Assembly: GCA_045614025.1 (NCBI GenBank)
Contig: JAZLCE010000014.1
Span: 1-64,000 of the forward strand
Reading direction: 5' to 3'
From: RGIG4140 sp045614025
Lineage (GTDB): Bacteria; Pseudomonadota; Alphaproteobacteria; CAAHEQ01; UBA3637
Length of the DNA stretch: 64,000 nucleotides
Positions 49,809-59,484 of this stretch are shown here, piece by piece; positions within the stretch are counted from its first letter, which is position 1, and every line of letters starts with the position of its first letter. The notes beneath the pieces were generated by a model. It saw nothing but the letters and a program-made list of their open reading frames with translations, was not told the origin of the DNA and searched no databases. The position numbers were made by a program, and so were the translations under genes.

Positions 49809-51590
49809 ATGAGCGAAGTGGATAGACTTTTAGATGAAGCTTTTTTATCTTATAATAATAAAGACTTAGATGAAGCAGAAGAATTAGCCAGATCTGTTTT
49901 AACTTTGATGCCCTCATCAGGAGATGGTCTTTATTTATTGGGTTTAATTGCGGCTAAAAAAAATGCTTTTGAACCAGCTGAAAAGCTTTTATATCAAGCA
50001 GTTCAATTGTATCCAGAAAATAAGCAATATAAACTCAGTTTAGGTTTTGTTCTTGAAAAGCAAGGTCGGTTAGATGAAGCCCTTTCATTTTATGAACCTT
50101 TTAAAGAAGATGCTTATGTGTTGGCTCAAATTGGTTTTATTTACCTTCAAAAAGGGCTTTTAGATTTTGCCAAAAGTGCTTTTGATAAAGGACTCAGTTT
50201 GAATGAAGAGGTGTTAACGGCTTATATCGGATTGGCTTTGATTTTTAGGCGCGAAGGCAATTTTAAGGAAGCCTTATCCATTTTAGAACAAGGGCTTTTA
50301 AAAGGCAAAAGTGCCGAGCTTTTATATCAATTGGCACAAACTTGTCGATTATTAGAAAAGAATAAACAAGCGCTTTTATATATTCAAGAAGCCTTACAAT
50401 TGGAACCAACTGCCGCCTTTTATAATGAAGAAGGGTTGATTTATGAAGCCATGAAATATGATTCTTCTGCTTTTTTAAGTTATGAAGAAGCTATTCGCTT
50501 AAATTCTTATTGCGCGGATGCCTATGCAAACATGGGGAACCTTTATTTTAAAGAAAATAAATTGATTAAAGCCGAAGATTCTTATAAGCGCGCTCTTGGT
50601 ATTGATAGCTCTTTTTTAAATGCGCATCATAATTTGGCTTTGGTTCTTTATAAACAAGGGCGTTTGGGTGAAAGTTTAGAGCATTTTAGAAGTGCCATTT
50701 TAATTAATCCAAAACATATTTCTTCTCTTTATAATTTAGCTATGATTTTGGAAGAAATGGGGGAATATAGTGAAGCCGCAGGGCTTTATTTTAATCTTCT
50801 TGTTTTGGATAGCTCGTTGCCCGATATTGATTTTCGCATTGCTCAAACGCTTTCATTCTTATCAAGCGTTGGCAAAAAAGAAAAGAAAGAAGCTTTAACC
50901 TTTGTTGAAGGCTGGGTGAAAAATTTCCCAGAAAATGTTGTTGCCATTTATACTCAAAAAGCCTTAACGGGAAAAAAAGTTGATGAGGCGTTGGCAAAAA
51001 AATATAGCGAAGCTCTTTATGATTCTTTTGCCTCTTCTTATGATCAGGTGATGGAAAAATTGGATTCTAAATCTTTAGATGAAATGATATCTTGTTTACC
51101 AAAAAGAAAGTGGCAAAAGGTTTTGGATTTAGCTTGTGGCACAGGAACATTTGCTTTAAAATTTGATCAAGAATTTCAATCTTTAACAGGGGTTGATATT
51201 TCAAAGAATATGCTTCAAAAAGCAGAGGAAACTGAAAAATATAATCGCTTATGTCATCAAGATATTTTTGAATTTTTAACTGATGAGGAGTCTTTATATT
51301 CTTTAATTGTGGCTTCAGATGTGATTCCTTATTTGCAACAATTAGACCATTTGTTTGAGTTGGTTTTTGCGCATCTTGAAGAAGACGGCGTTTTTATGTT
51401 TACCGTTGAAACAGATGATTCTTTAAGTCATGAAGAATTGCAAGTAACAGGCAGAATGGTCTATCCAACAAAACTTGTGAAAGAAATGCTTTTAAAAGCA
51501 GGCTTTAAAATTGAAATGCAAAAAGAATTCCCCCTTCGAAAAGAAGGAACTTCTTTTGCAAAAGGGGTTCTTTTTAGCGCTGTTAAATAA
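49809..51590 (+). CDS. TPR protein fused to a SAM-dependent methyltransferase
   Basis: A 593-aa cytoplasmic protein. About ten tetratricopeptide repeats fill residues 1-345 (for example EAIRLNSYCADAYANMGNLY, KRALGIDSSFLNAHHNLALV). After a linker the C-terminal third is a class I methyltransferase with motif I KVLDLACGTGTFALKFD (about 437-453), motif II VDISKNMLQKA, and a downstream ASDVIPYLQQL. The methyl acceptor is unknown. It is 10 bases after rodA, so it is in the elongasome operon, and a link to the envelope is plausible but not shown. It ends two bases from the convergent trmFO stop. Confidence 0.88.
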   Translation: MSEVDRLLDEAFLSYNNKDLDEAEELARSVLTLMPSSGDGLYLLGLIAAKKNAFEPAEKLLYQAVQLYPENKQYKLSLGFVLEKQGRLDEALSFYEPFKEDAYVLAQIGFIYLQKGLLDFAKSAFDKGLSLNEEVLTAYIGLALIFRREGNFKEALSILEQGLLKGKSAELLYQLAQTCRLLEKNKQALLYIQEALQLEPTAAFYNEEGLIYEAMKYDSSAFLSYEEAIRLNSYCADAYANMGNLYFKENKLIKAEDSYKRALGIDSSFLNAHHNLALVLYKQGRLGESLEHFRSAILINPKHISSLYNLAMILEEMGEYSEAAGLYFNLLVLDSSLPDIDFRIAQTLSFLSSVGKKEKKEALTFVEGWVKNFPENVVAIYTQKALTGKKVDEALAKKYSEALYDSFASSYDQVMEKLDSKSLDEMISCLPKRKWQKVLDLACGTGTFALKFDQEFQSLTGVDISKNMLQKAEETEKYNRLCHQDIFEFLTDEESLYSLIVASDVIPYLQQLDHLFELVFAHLEEDGVFMFTVETDDSLSHEELQVTGRMVYPTKLVKEMLLKAGFKIEMQKEFPLRKEGTSFAKGVLFSAVK

Positions 51591-51592
51591 AG

Positions 51593-52915
51593 TTAAAGGC
51601 TTTCCATCCAAGTTTTTAAAGCTTCTTTAGCTCTGGTTGTATAGGCCATTTTTCTATCTTGTCCTTTAAGGGCTTTTTTGCCTTCTGGAACGGGGACTTC
51701 TGGGAATAATCCAAAGTTAATATTCATAGGTTGGAATGTTTCTGTTTCTGCTTCTTTGGTGATATGGCAAAGCATGGCGCCCAAGGCTGTTTCTTGTGGG
51801 GGAAGAGGGCAATTTTCATTTGCCGTGAAAAGCCCCGCTAATAAGCCCATGGCTGCGCTTTCAATATATCCTTCGCAACCACTGATTTGCCCAGCTAATT
51901 TAATGTTTGGTTTTTCTTTTAACCCCAAACGTTCGTTTAAAACTTTTGGTCCGCAAACAAATGTGTTGCGGTGAATGCCACCTAATCTTGCAAAAACGGC
52001 ATTTTTAAGGGCAGGGATTAAAGCAAATACTTCTTTTTGAGCGCCATACGTTAATTTTGTTTGAAACCCAACCAAATTCATTAAAGTGCCTTGTTTGTTT
52101 TCTTTTCTTAATTGCACAACGGCAAAAGGTCTTCTTCCATCTTCATGTGGATTTCTAAGCCCAACTGGTTTCATTGGGCCAAATAAAAGAGTTTGCCTGC
52201 CACGTTCAGCCATCACTTCAACTGGCAAGCATCCTTCGAAATAAGGTGTATTTTTTTCAAAGTCTTTAAATTCAACTTTTTCACCAGATAAAAGCCCATC
52301 AATAAAAGTATTATATTCTTCTTTAGAAAGGGCGCAATTTAAATAATCTGTTCCGTCACCTTTATCATATCTGGATTGATACCAAGCTTTTGTCATATCA
52401 ACGCTATCGGTATAAACAATTGGGGCAATAGCATCAAAAAAGTGCAAGGAATCTGTTTTTGAAATATTCAATAAATCTTGAGCCATTTTATCCGAAGTGA
52501 GTGGACCAGTTGCAATGATGACTGGATCATCAGTTTGAGGCAAATCAGCTTCTTTTTCTTCAAAAGAAAATAAAGGATGGCTTTTAAGTTTTTCAGTGAT
52601 ATATGAAGCAAACTCCTCTCGGTTAACGGCCAAAGCAGCGCCTGCTGGCACTTTTGTTGCATCAGCAGCTTCCATAATCAAGGATCCCATTTGGCGCATT
52701 TCTTCATGCATCAAGCCAACAGCGTTAATTTCATGATCATCACTTCTTAAAGAATTTGAACAAACAAGCTCTCCAAATAAGTTTGTTTTATGGGCCGGCG
52801 TTGTTTTTGAAGGACGCATTTCAATCATATGAACTGGGATTCCTCTTTTTAATAATTGCCAAGCTGCTTCTGATCCAGCTAAACCACCACCAATGATTAA
52901 AACTTTTTTGCTCAT
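51593..52915 (-). CDS. trmFO: tRNA m5U54 methyltransferase TrmFO (folate- and FAD-dependent)
   Basis: A 440-aa flavoprotein that methylates U54 in the tRNA T loop using methylene-tetrahydrofolate. The N-terminal FAD motif is VLIIGGGLAGSEAAWQL, followed by PVHMIEMRPSKTTPAHKT and the conserved ELVCSNSLRS; GRQTLLFGPMKPVGL, FVCGPKVLN and QISGCEGYIESAAMGLLAG are intact. TrmFO is typical of Firmicutes and Alphaproteobacteria, and supports the taxonomic call. It ends two bases from the convergent TPR-methyltransferase stop with no room for a separate terminator. Confidence 0.97.
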   Translation of the reverse strand: MSKKVLIIGGGLAGSEAAWQLLKRGIPVHMIEMRPSKTTPAHKTNLFGELVCSNSLRSDDHEINAVGLMHEEMRQMGSLIMEAADATKVPAGAALAVNREEFASYITEKLKSHPLFSFEEKEADLPQTDDPVIIATGPLTSDKMAQDLLNISKTDSLHFFDAIAPIVYTDSVDMTKAWYQSRYDKGDGTDYLNCALSKEEYNTFIDGLLSGEKVEFKDFEKNTPYFEGCLPVEVMAERGRQTLLFGPMKPVGLRNPHEDGRRPFAVVQLRKENKQGTLMNLVGFQTKLTYGAQKEVFALIPALKNAVFARLGGIHRNTFVCGPKVLNERLGLKEKPNIKLAGQISGCEGYIESAAMGLLAGLFTANENCPLPPQETALGAMLCHITKEAETETFQPMNINFGLFPEVPVPEGKKALKGQDRKMAYTTRAKEALKTWMESL

Positions 52916-52989
52916 TTTTTGTTTCCTTTTTTTATCTTTTATGGTATCTTATTTAAAATAAATGAATTGGTGATACTTATAGCATAAAA

Positions 52990-53679
52990 ATGATGAAAAA
53001 GAAACTTTTTTATCTTGTTGGTCTTTGTTTTTTCATTTTAGGGATGCCTGAAAATGGGTATGCTCGTTTTTTAAGTGAAGATATTGTGGCTAAGATGAAT
53101 GAAATTAAAGAATATAATAAACTGCAAGAGAAAAATAAAAAATATATTCAGACTCATGCGGAAGAACCACTTCAATTAGAAGAGGTAAAAGATGATAAAT
53201 ATTGGGACTTGGCGTTTCATGCAAAGTTTGCAGATTATGGAGATAAAGAAAGCCAATATATTATTGCAAAAGCTTATGAAGAGGGCACATACACGGGCGT
53301 TAATTTAAAAAAGGCTATGGCTTTTTATAAAAAGGCTGCTGAAAATGGGCATTTAGATGCCGCCATGAAATTAGGGCGCGTTTATTTGGAAGAAAAATGG
53401 GTTCAAAAAGATGAAGAAAAAGCGCTTTATTATTATTTAAAAGGGGCTCAACAAGAATATGCGCCAGCTCAAATGAAAGTGGCCGAATTATATGAAAAAA
53501 ATGGGGAATATGAAAAAGCTTATCACTATATGGAATTAGCCTTAAAACAATTGTTCCCAAATGAAAAAAATTTAATCTCACGGTCGCCAGATTTGGAACG
53601 ACTTTCAAATAAAATAAAAGAATCTCAAGTTATTGAAATAGATGAGTCTTATGACTTTAATGATAATAAGGTGTTTTAA
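52990..53679 (+). CDS. Secreted Sel1-repeat protein
   Basis: A 229-aa precursor with signal peptide MMKKKLFYLVGLCFFILGM, cleaved near ENGYA about residue 25. The middle contains three Sel1-like repeats (about residues 80-185: SQYIIAKAYEEGTYTGVNLK; AAMKLGRVYLEEKWVQKDEE; AQMKVAELYEKNGEYEKA), each giving two helices. Such proteins usually scaffold complexes in the periplasm or interact with host proteins. It lies three bases before the dus gene, probably in one transcript with dus, trkA and mfd. Confidence 0.85.
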   Translation: MMKKKLFYLVGLCFFILGMPENGYARFLSEDIVAKMNEIKEYNKLQEKNKKYIQTHAEEPLQLEEVKDDKYWDLAFHAKFADYGDKESQYIIAKAYEEGTYTGVNLKKAMAFYKKAAENGHLDAAMKLGRVYLEEKWVQKDEEKALYYYLKGAQQEYAPAQMKVAELYEKNGEYEKAYHYMELALKQLFPNEKNLISRSPDLERLSNKIKESQVIEIDESYDFNDNKVF

Positions 53680-53682
53680 AAC

Positions 53683-54624
53683 ATGAAAAAACCACTCATT
53701 TACTCAGCCCCCATGGCAGGGATCACAGATAAACCCTTTCGTCTTATCTTAAGAAAGTTTACCAATCAACCGATTTATACCGAGATGATTGGAATTGCAA
53801 CGCTTTTTTTTAATCATCCGCAAACAAGAAAAATGCTTCGCATTTCAGATGAAAAAGATTTAATTGTTCAATTGGTTGGGATTGAAGAAAAATATATGGT
53901 TTCTGCAGCAAAAGAAGCTGTTTTTTATGGCGCCAAAGGAATTGATATTAACATGGGATGCCCCGTTAAAAAATTAATCACAAATGGTTCTGGCGCTTCC
54001 TTAATGAAGGATAAAGAAACGGCTTGTCGTTTGGTTGAAGCGGTTAAAAAAGCAGTTAATGTTCCCGTTTCAGTGAAAACAAGGCTCGGTTGGGATGTAA
54101 ATAATATTAATGTGGTTGATTTTGCGTTGGCGCTTGAATCTGCAGGGGCAGATCGAGTAACCATTCATGGGCGCACGAAAGAACAAGGGTATAGTGGTGA
54201 AGTTAATTATGATTTAATTAAACAAGTGAAGGAAAAGCTTCAAATCAAAGTGATTGCCAATGGTAATATTGTTGATAAAGAATCCGCTTTAAGTGTTTTA
54301 AATCAAACAAAGGCTGATGGCTTAATGGTTGGCAGGGGGTTGCTTGGTAAACCTTGGATGATTAATGAAATGGATGAAACGTCATTTGATTCTTTTTTGC
54401 TTTCAGATCTTGTTTTAGAACATTTAGATTTAATGCTTTCTTATTATGGGTTGCATGGGTTAATGGTGGCAAGAAAACACCTTGCATGGTATGCCACGGG
54501 ATTTGAAGGAAAGGCAGACTTTTGTAATCAAGTTTATGCAGAAAAAGAGATTGACAAAGTTCAAAAAATTATTAAAGATTTCTTTAATAAAAGAATCAGT
54601 TATCAAAAAAAGGAGACGATATGA
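53683..54624 (+). CDS. dusB: tRNA-dihydrouridine synthase (DusB/NifR3 type)
   Basis: A 313-aa FMN enzyme that reduces uridines in the tRNA D loop. Motifs: YSAPMAGITDKPFR at the N terminus, catalytic Cys93 in IDINMGCPVKK, VKTRLGWD, VTIHGRTKEQGYSG and NGNIVDKESA with GRGLLGKPWM, all family typical. It is the NifR3/DusB group by these motifs rather than DusA; the exact paralog class is less certain. Its stop overlaps trkA by four bases (ATGA). Confidence 0.93.
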   Translation: MKKPLIYSAPMAGITDKPFRLILRKFTNQPIYTEMIGIATLFFNHPQTRKMLRISDEKDLIVQLVGIEEKYMVSAAKEAVFYGAKGIDINMGCPVKKLITNGSGASLMKDKETACRLVEAVKKAVNVPVSVKTRLGWDVNNINVVDFALALESAGADRVTIHGRTKEQGYSGEVNYDLIKQVKEKLQIKVIANGNIVDKESALSVLNQTKADGLMVGRGLLGKPWMINEMDETSFDSFLLSDLVLEHLDLMLSYYGLHGLMVARKHLAWYATGFEGKADFCNQVYAEKEIDKVQKIIKDFFNKRISYQKKETI

Positions 54625-55988
54625 GAATCATTATAGCTGGTGCTGGGCAAGTAGGCGTTGGATTGGCAAAATATTTAAGAGCCGAAAATCATGATATTGT
54701 GTTGATTGATAATAATATTGATCATTTAGGGAATTTAAGTGAACAGTTAGATATTCAAACCATTGAAGGGTCTTCTGCGCTTCCTTCTGTTCTTGAAAAA
54801 GCAGGGGCAACTCAAGCTGATATTTTTTTAGCGGTTACAGGAAATGATGAAACAAATATCGTTGCATGTGGCGTGGCAGATAAGGTGTTTCGCATTCCTC
54901 AGCGCATTGTTCGGATTTCATCTCATGAATATTTAGGGCAAAAATATAAAGAATATTTGATGAGCCAAAATTTAGATGTTGTGTTATCTCCAGAAGTGGA
55001 AACAGCCCGTCATGTGCTTGATAATTTAACGGTTGCTTCAGGTGTGAATCTTTATAATTTAGCAGATGGGTGTGCCAAAGTTATTGGGTTAAGATGCAAA
55101 AAAACATCACCTATGTTTTCAAAAACAATTCCAGAAGTTGAAGAGTTATTAAAAGATGTGCGCGCAAAAGTGATTGCCGTTAAAAGAAGACATCGCCTTG
55201 TTTCGCTTGAAAAAGCGTTGGTTCGGGCGCAAGATGATGTTTATTTTGTTGTTGCAGGAAGTGATTTTTCCCAATTTTTAGATATTTTGTCTTATCAAAA
55301 AATTGATCCAGATTGTGTGATGATTTTTGGTGGTGGTAAAGTTGGGTATCAGTTGGCCAAGCAAATGGAAACAGCTTCTTTTTGCAAGAATATCACTATT
55401 GTTGAAAAAGAAGAGACAAGAGCGCGTTATTTGGCAGAACGGCTTAATTCAACTGTTGTAATTCATGGAGATGGGTTAGATGATACATTAATTGAAGATT
55501 TGAATCTTAAAAATTATCAAATTGCTATTGCCACCACGCAATCAGATGAAAGCAATGTGTTACTTTCAATGGTTTCAAAGCGCAATAACATGGATAAAAC
55601 ATGCGCTTTAATTCATAATCAGCTTTATAATGATCTTTTGTTTGAAATGGGTATTGATGTTTCAATTGATCCGAATGCTGTTTTGGTTTCATCAATTTTG
55701 CAACATATCAGAAAAGGCAAAGTGAAAGGCGATTATTTTATTAGCTCTGAATTGGGCGAAATTTTGGAAGTTGAAGCGCTTGAAACGGCTAAGATAACGC
55801 ATAAACCAATTGGTAAGCTTAAAGTGCCAACAGGCGTGATGATTGCAGGTGTTGTTCGAAATGGGATTTTTATGTTACCTAAAGAAGACCTTCAAATTCA
55901 AAATAATGATCGCGTTATTTTGTTTGTTGAACGTGGGCATGTTAAAGATGCCGAGAGTTTATTCACGGTTGGATTTAGCTTTTTTTAA
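54621..55988 (+). CDS. trkA: Trk potassium uptake regulatory subunit TrkA
   Basis: A 455-aa peripheral membrane protein with two RCK units. Each has a Rossmann NAD-binding motif: IIAGAGQVGVGLAKYL at residues about 3-18 and MIFGGGKVGYQLAKQM at about 235-250, each followed by an RCK_C domain. It gates the TrkH/TrkG potassium channel, which is not in the window. It overlaps dusB by four bases and is followed by mfd after 13 bases; TrkA next to tRNA or DNA metabolism genes is common in Alphaproteobacteria. Confidence 0.96.
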   Translation: MRIIIAGAGQVGVGLAKYLRAENHDIVLIDNNIDHLGNLSEQLDIQTIEGSSALPSVLEKAGATQADIFLAVTGNDETNIVACGVADKVFRIPQRIVRISSHEYLGQKYKEYLMSQNLDVVLSPEVETARHVLDNLTVASGVNLYNLADGCAKVIGLRCKKTSPMFSKTIPEVEELLKDVRAKVIAVKRRHRLVSLEKALVRAQDDVYFVVAGSDFSQFLDILSYQKIDPDCVMIFGGGKVGYQLAKQMETASFCKNITIVEKEETRARYLAERLNSTVVIHGDGLDDTLIEDLNLKNYQIAIATTQSDESNVLLSMVSKRNNMDKTCALIHNQLYNDLLFEMGIDVSIDPNAVLVSSILQHIRKGKVKGDYFISSELGEILEVEALETAKITHKPIGKLKVPTGVMIAGVVRNGIFMLPKEDLQIQNNDRVILFVERGHVKDAESLFTVGFSFF

Positions 55989-56001
55989 TAAAGGGTTTTA
56001 A

Positions 56002-59000
56002 ATGAAAAAAGAGTTGTGTGGCATTCAAGAAGGATATCAGCCATTTGTGATTCAAAAGCTTGTGAAAAAACATAAGCTTCATTGTCATGTGGCTTCAAAT
56101 GAAGTTCAGCTCTTTTTTTTAAAAGAAGTTTTAGAACGTGTTTCTCCTGAAATAAAAGTGTTCACTTTTTTGGAATGGGATACTGTTCCTTATGACCGTG
56201 TTTCGCCTAAAAGTGATATTGAAGGGCAACGCATTGAAACGCTTTGTCAGTTAGCAGATGATAAGTTAAATGAAAAAACTCTTATTTTAACAACGCCTGC
56301 AGCCATTTTGCAAAAAGTTCCCCCCGTTTCTTATTTTAAGGGTGCTATTTTTAACCTTCAAAAAGGAGATATTGTTTCATTTGAAAAATTAAAATCCTTT
56401 TTGGTTAAGAATGGTTATAAGCTGGTAAACACGGTTGTTAATCAAGGAGAATATGCCTTAAGAGGGGGCTTAATTGATATTTATCCAGCAGGAAGGGATC
56501 ATCCTGTTCGGCTTGATTTTTTTGATGATGAATTAGAGGAGATTAAATCTTTTGATGAATTAACGCAAAGAACCTTGCAACCGTTTGTCTCAGTTTCTTT
56601 AAAACCAATGGCTGAATTTGATTTGGAAGAAGAAAGCATTAAACGGTTTCGAACAAGGTATCGCTCTTTGTTTTTTAATGTATCGCAAGATTATATCTAT
56701 GAAGCTGTTTCAAATAAAATATTTACGGCTGGCTTAGAGCATTTTTTGCCGTTGTTTCATGAAGAACTGGTTCCTTTTTTTGATTATTTAAAAGAAATGA
56801 GTGTTTCTTTTGATTTTCAAACATTAAGATCTTTTGAAGCAAAAGAAGAGCAAATTCATGAATATTATGAAGCAAGAAAAGAAGGGGCTGATACAACTTA
56901 TTTAGAAGAAGTTCAAAAATATAATCCCGTTCCAGTTCAAGAAATGTTTTTATCTGTTCAAGAAGTTTTAACGCTTCTTGAAACAAGGCTGTTTTACACG
57001 TTTTCTCCTTTTAAAGAACCTGATAAAGAAGATATGTGTTCGGTAAAAGGCAAAAGCTTTGTTGAAACGCGTCTTCAAAATCCAAATGATGTTTTTAAAG
57101 AAGTTGCCTCTTATATTCAAAATAGTTCAAAAAAAGTGATTGTAACGGCGGGTTCATTTGGGGCAGGGGAACGCTTAAAAGGTTTACTTCGCGAAGAAGG
57201 AATTGATCTTTTTTCAGCTGAAACCTTTAATGAAGCGCTTAAAAAAGCGCCCTCTCTTTTAGTTGCCCCCTTTGAAACGGGCTTTGAAACAAAAGATTTT
57301 GTTTTAATCACGGAAACAGATATCTTGGGCGAACGGATTATCAGAAAACCCAAAAAAAACAAATCTGTTAATTTTATTTCGGATATCAGCGCATTAAATA
57401 TTGATGATTTGGTTGTTCATCAAACGCATGGGGTTGGCAAGTTTTTAGGGCTTGTTCCTTTAAAAATTGGAGAAGCGGTTCATGATTGCCTTGAAATTTT
57501 ATATGAAGGTGGCGATAAGCTTTTTATCCCGGTTGAAAATTTAGATGTTCTTTCTAAATTTGGTTCGCAAAATACGGCATTGGATCATTTGGGGTCTCAA
57601 AGTTTTGTTGCCAAGAAAAATAAGGTTAAAAAAGATTTGTTTGCCATGGCTGAAAAGCTTATTCAAACCGCTTCTTTAAGAGAGTTAAATCAACAAGAGC
57701 GCATTTTGGCTCCTCATGGGGTTTATCAAGAATTTTGCGCCAGATTCCCTTATGTTGAAACAGATGACCAATTAAAAACCATTCAAGAAATTGAAGAAGA
57801 TTTATCTCTTGGCAAACCAATGGATCGTTTGGTTTGTGGGGATGTTGGATTTGGTAAAACAGAAATTGCTTTAAGAACGGCTTTTTTATGCGCTTATGCG
57901 GGGCAACAAGTGGCTCTTGTTGTGCCGACAACATTGTTAGCCATGCAACATGCGGCCACATTTGAAAAGCGGTTTAAAGGATTTCCTATTCGTATAGCGG
58001 CTTTATCTCGCTTGGTTTCTCATCAAAAAGCAAAGTTAATTCATAAAGAAATTGAAAAGGGAACCATTGATATTGTGATCGGAACGCATGCTGTTTTATC
58101 CAAACAGATTAAGTTTAAAAATTTGGGTCTTGTAATTGTGGATGAAGAGCAACATTTTGGGGTGACGCATAAGGAGCGATTAAAAGAGCTTCAAAAAGGT
58201 GTTCATGTGTTAACATTAACGGCAACCCCCATTCCAAGAACATTGCAACTTTCTTTATCCGGGGTTCGATCGCTTTCTGTTATTGCAACGCCACCAGTTG
58301 ATCGTTTAGCGGTTAAAACATTTGTGATGCCCTTTGATGCGGTTATCATTAAAGAAGCCATTTTAAGAGAATATTATCGAGGTGGACAAATCTTTTATGT
58401 TTGCCCGCGTATTTCTGATATGGATGAAATTGAAGAAATGCTTCAAAAGCTGCTCCCTCAGATGAAAGTGGTTAAAGCGCATGGCCAAATGCCTGCTAAA
58501 GAGCTTGAAAAAATTATGTCTGATTTTAGTCAACATAAATATGATATTTTATTGGCAACCAGCATTGTTGAATCCGGGTTAGATATGCCGTTGGTGAACA
58601 CGATTATTATCCATAAAGCAGATATGTTTGGCTTATCCGCTTTATATCAAATGCGGGGGCGCGTTGGCCGTGGAAAATTAAGGGCCTATGCTTATTTAAT
58701 CACTCCACCATTTAAAAAATTATCTGCAACAGCTGAAAAAAGATTAACGGTAATGCAAAACTTGGATTCCTTAGGGGCAGGGTTCACTTTAGCAAGCCAT
58801 GATTTGGATATCAGAGGGGCAGGTAATTTGTTAGGGGATGAACAATCTGGCCATATCAAAGAAGTTGGGATTGCGCTTTATCAAAAAATGCTTCAAGATG
58901 CCATTCGTTCATTAAAATCAGATAAATTAGCATCCATTGAAGAAGATCGGGATTTTTCTCCTCAAATTTCAATGGGCTTTTCTGTTTTAATTCCAGAAAA

Positions 59001-59418
59001 CTATGTTCACGATTTGGAAGTTCGGATGGAACTTTATCACCGTATTTCGGAAATAACTGATGAAAAAGAAATTGAGTCTTTTAAAGCAGAGTTAATGGAT
59101 CGATTTGGGCCTTATCCAACGGAAGTTGCTAACCTTTTTGATACGGTTAAATTAAAAATTTTGGCTAAGCAAGCAAATATTGAACGGTTAGATGTGGGAC
59201 CAAAAGGTGCCTCAATTAGCTTTTATCAAAATATTTTCCCAAATCCAGCCGGGTTGATTCATTATATCACTTCGCAAATGGGAACTATTCAAATTAAACC
59301 AGATCAAAAGTTAACGGTTATTCGCCCTTGGCGGAATCAAGAAGAACGGCTTAAAGGCATTTCAGCTATTTTAAATAAAATTGCTGGGTTGGCAAAAGCT
59401 GTTCAACCAGATGGCTAA
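56002..59418 (+). CDS. mfd: Transcription-repair coupling factor Mfd
   Basis: A 1138-aa DNA translocase that removes stalled RNA polymerase and recruits UvrA. Parts in order: UvrB-like N-terminal region, RNA-polymerase-interacting domain (about 470-545, DDLVVHQTHGVGKFLGL), SF2 helicase with Walker A VCGDVGFGKTEIAL (about 612) and DEEQ at about 715 (IVDEEQHFGVTHKERL), TRG-like TLTATPIPRTLQLSLSG, QMRGRVGRG and C-terminal UvrA-binding domain. Length is close to E. coli Mfd (1148). It ends the trkA-containing unit. Confidence 0.98.
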   Translation: MKKELCGIQEGYQPFVIQKLVKKHKLHCHVASNEVQLFFLKEVLERVSPEIKVFTFLEWDTVPYDRVSPKSDIEGQRIETLCQLADDKLNEKTLILTTPAAILQKVPPVSYFKGAIFNLQKGDIVSFEKLKSFLVKNGYKLVNTVVNQGEYALRGGLIDIYPAGRDHPVRLDFFDDELEEIKSFDELTQRTLQPFVSVSLKPMAEFDLEEESIKRFRTRYRSLFFNVSQDYIYEAVSNKIFTAGLEHFLPLFHEELVPFFDYLKEMSVSFDFQTLRSFEAKEEQIHEYYEARKEGADTTYLEEVQKYNPVPVQEMFLSVQEVLTLLETRLFYTFSPFKEPDKEDMCSVKGKSFVETRLQNPNDVFKEVASYIQNSSKKVIVTAGSFGAGERLKGLLREEGIDLFSAETFNEALKKAPSLLVAPFETGFETKDFVLITETDILGERIIRKPKKNKSVNFISDISALNIDDLVVHQTHGVGKFLGLVPLKIGEAVHDCLEILYEGGDKLFIPVENLDVLSKFGSQNTALDHLGSQSFVAKKNKVKKDLFAMAEKLIQTASLRELNQQERILAPHGVYQEFCARFPYVETDDQLKTIQEIEEDLSLGKPMDRLVCGDVGFGKTEIALRTAFLCAYAGQQVALVVPTTLLAMQHAATFEKRFKGFPIRIAALSRLVSHQKAKLIHKEIEKGTIDIVIGTHAVLSKQIKFKNLGLVIVDEEQHFGVTHKERLKELQKGVHVLTLTATPIPRTLQLSLSGVRSLSVIATPPVDRLAVKTFVMPFDAVIIKEAILREYYRGGQIFYVCPRISDMDEIEEMLQKLLPQMKVVKAHGQMPAKELEKIMSDFSQHKYDILLATSIVESGLDMPLVNTIIIHKADMFGLSALYQMRGRVGRGKLRAYAYLITPPFKKLSATAEKRLTVMQNLDSLGAGFTLASHDLDIRGAGNLLGDEQSGHIKEVGIALYQKMLQDAIRSLKSDKLASIEEDRDFSPQISMGFSVLIPENYVHDLEVRMELYHRISEITDEKEIESFKAELMDRFGPYPTEVANLFDTVKLKILAKQANIERLDVGPKGASISFYQNIFPNPAGLIHYITSQMGTIQIKPDQKLTVIRPWRNQEERLKGISAILNKIAGLAKAVQPDG

Positions 59419-59484
59419 TGCAAGAAAAAATCTAAAAGCAAAACGGGTTGGTTTTTATTTAATGTTCCTCTTTAGTTTTGTTTT

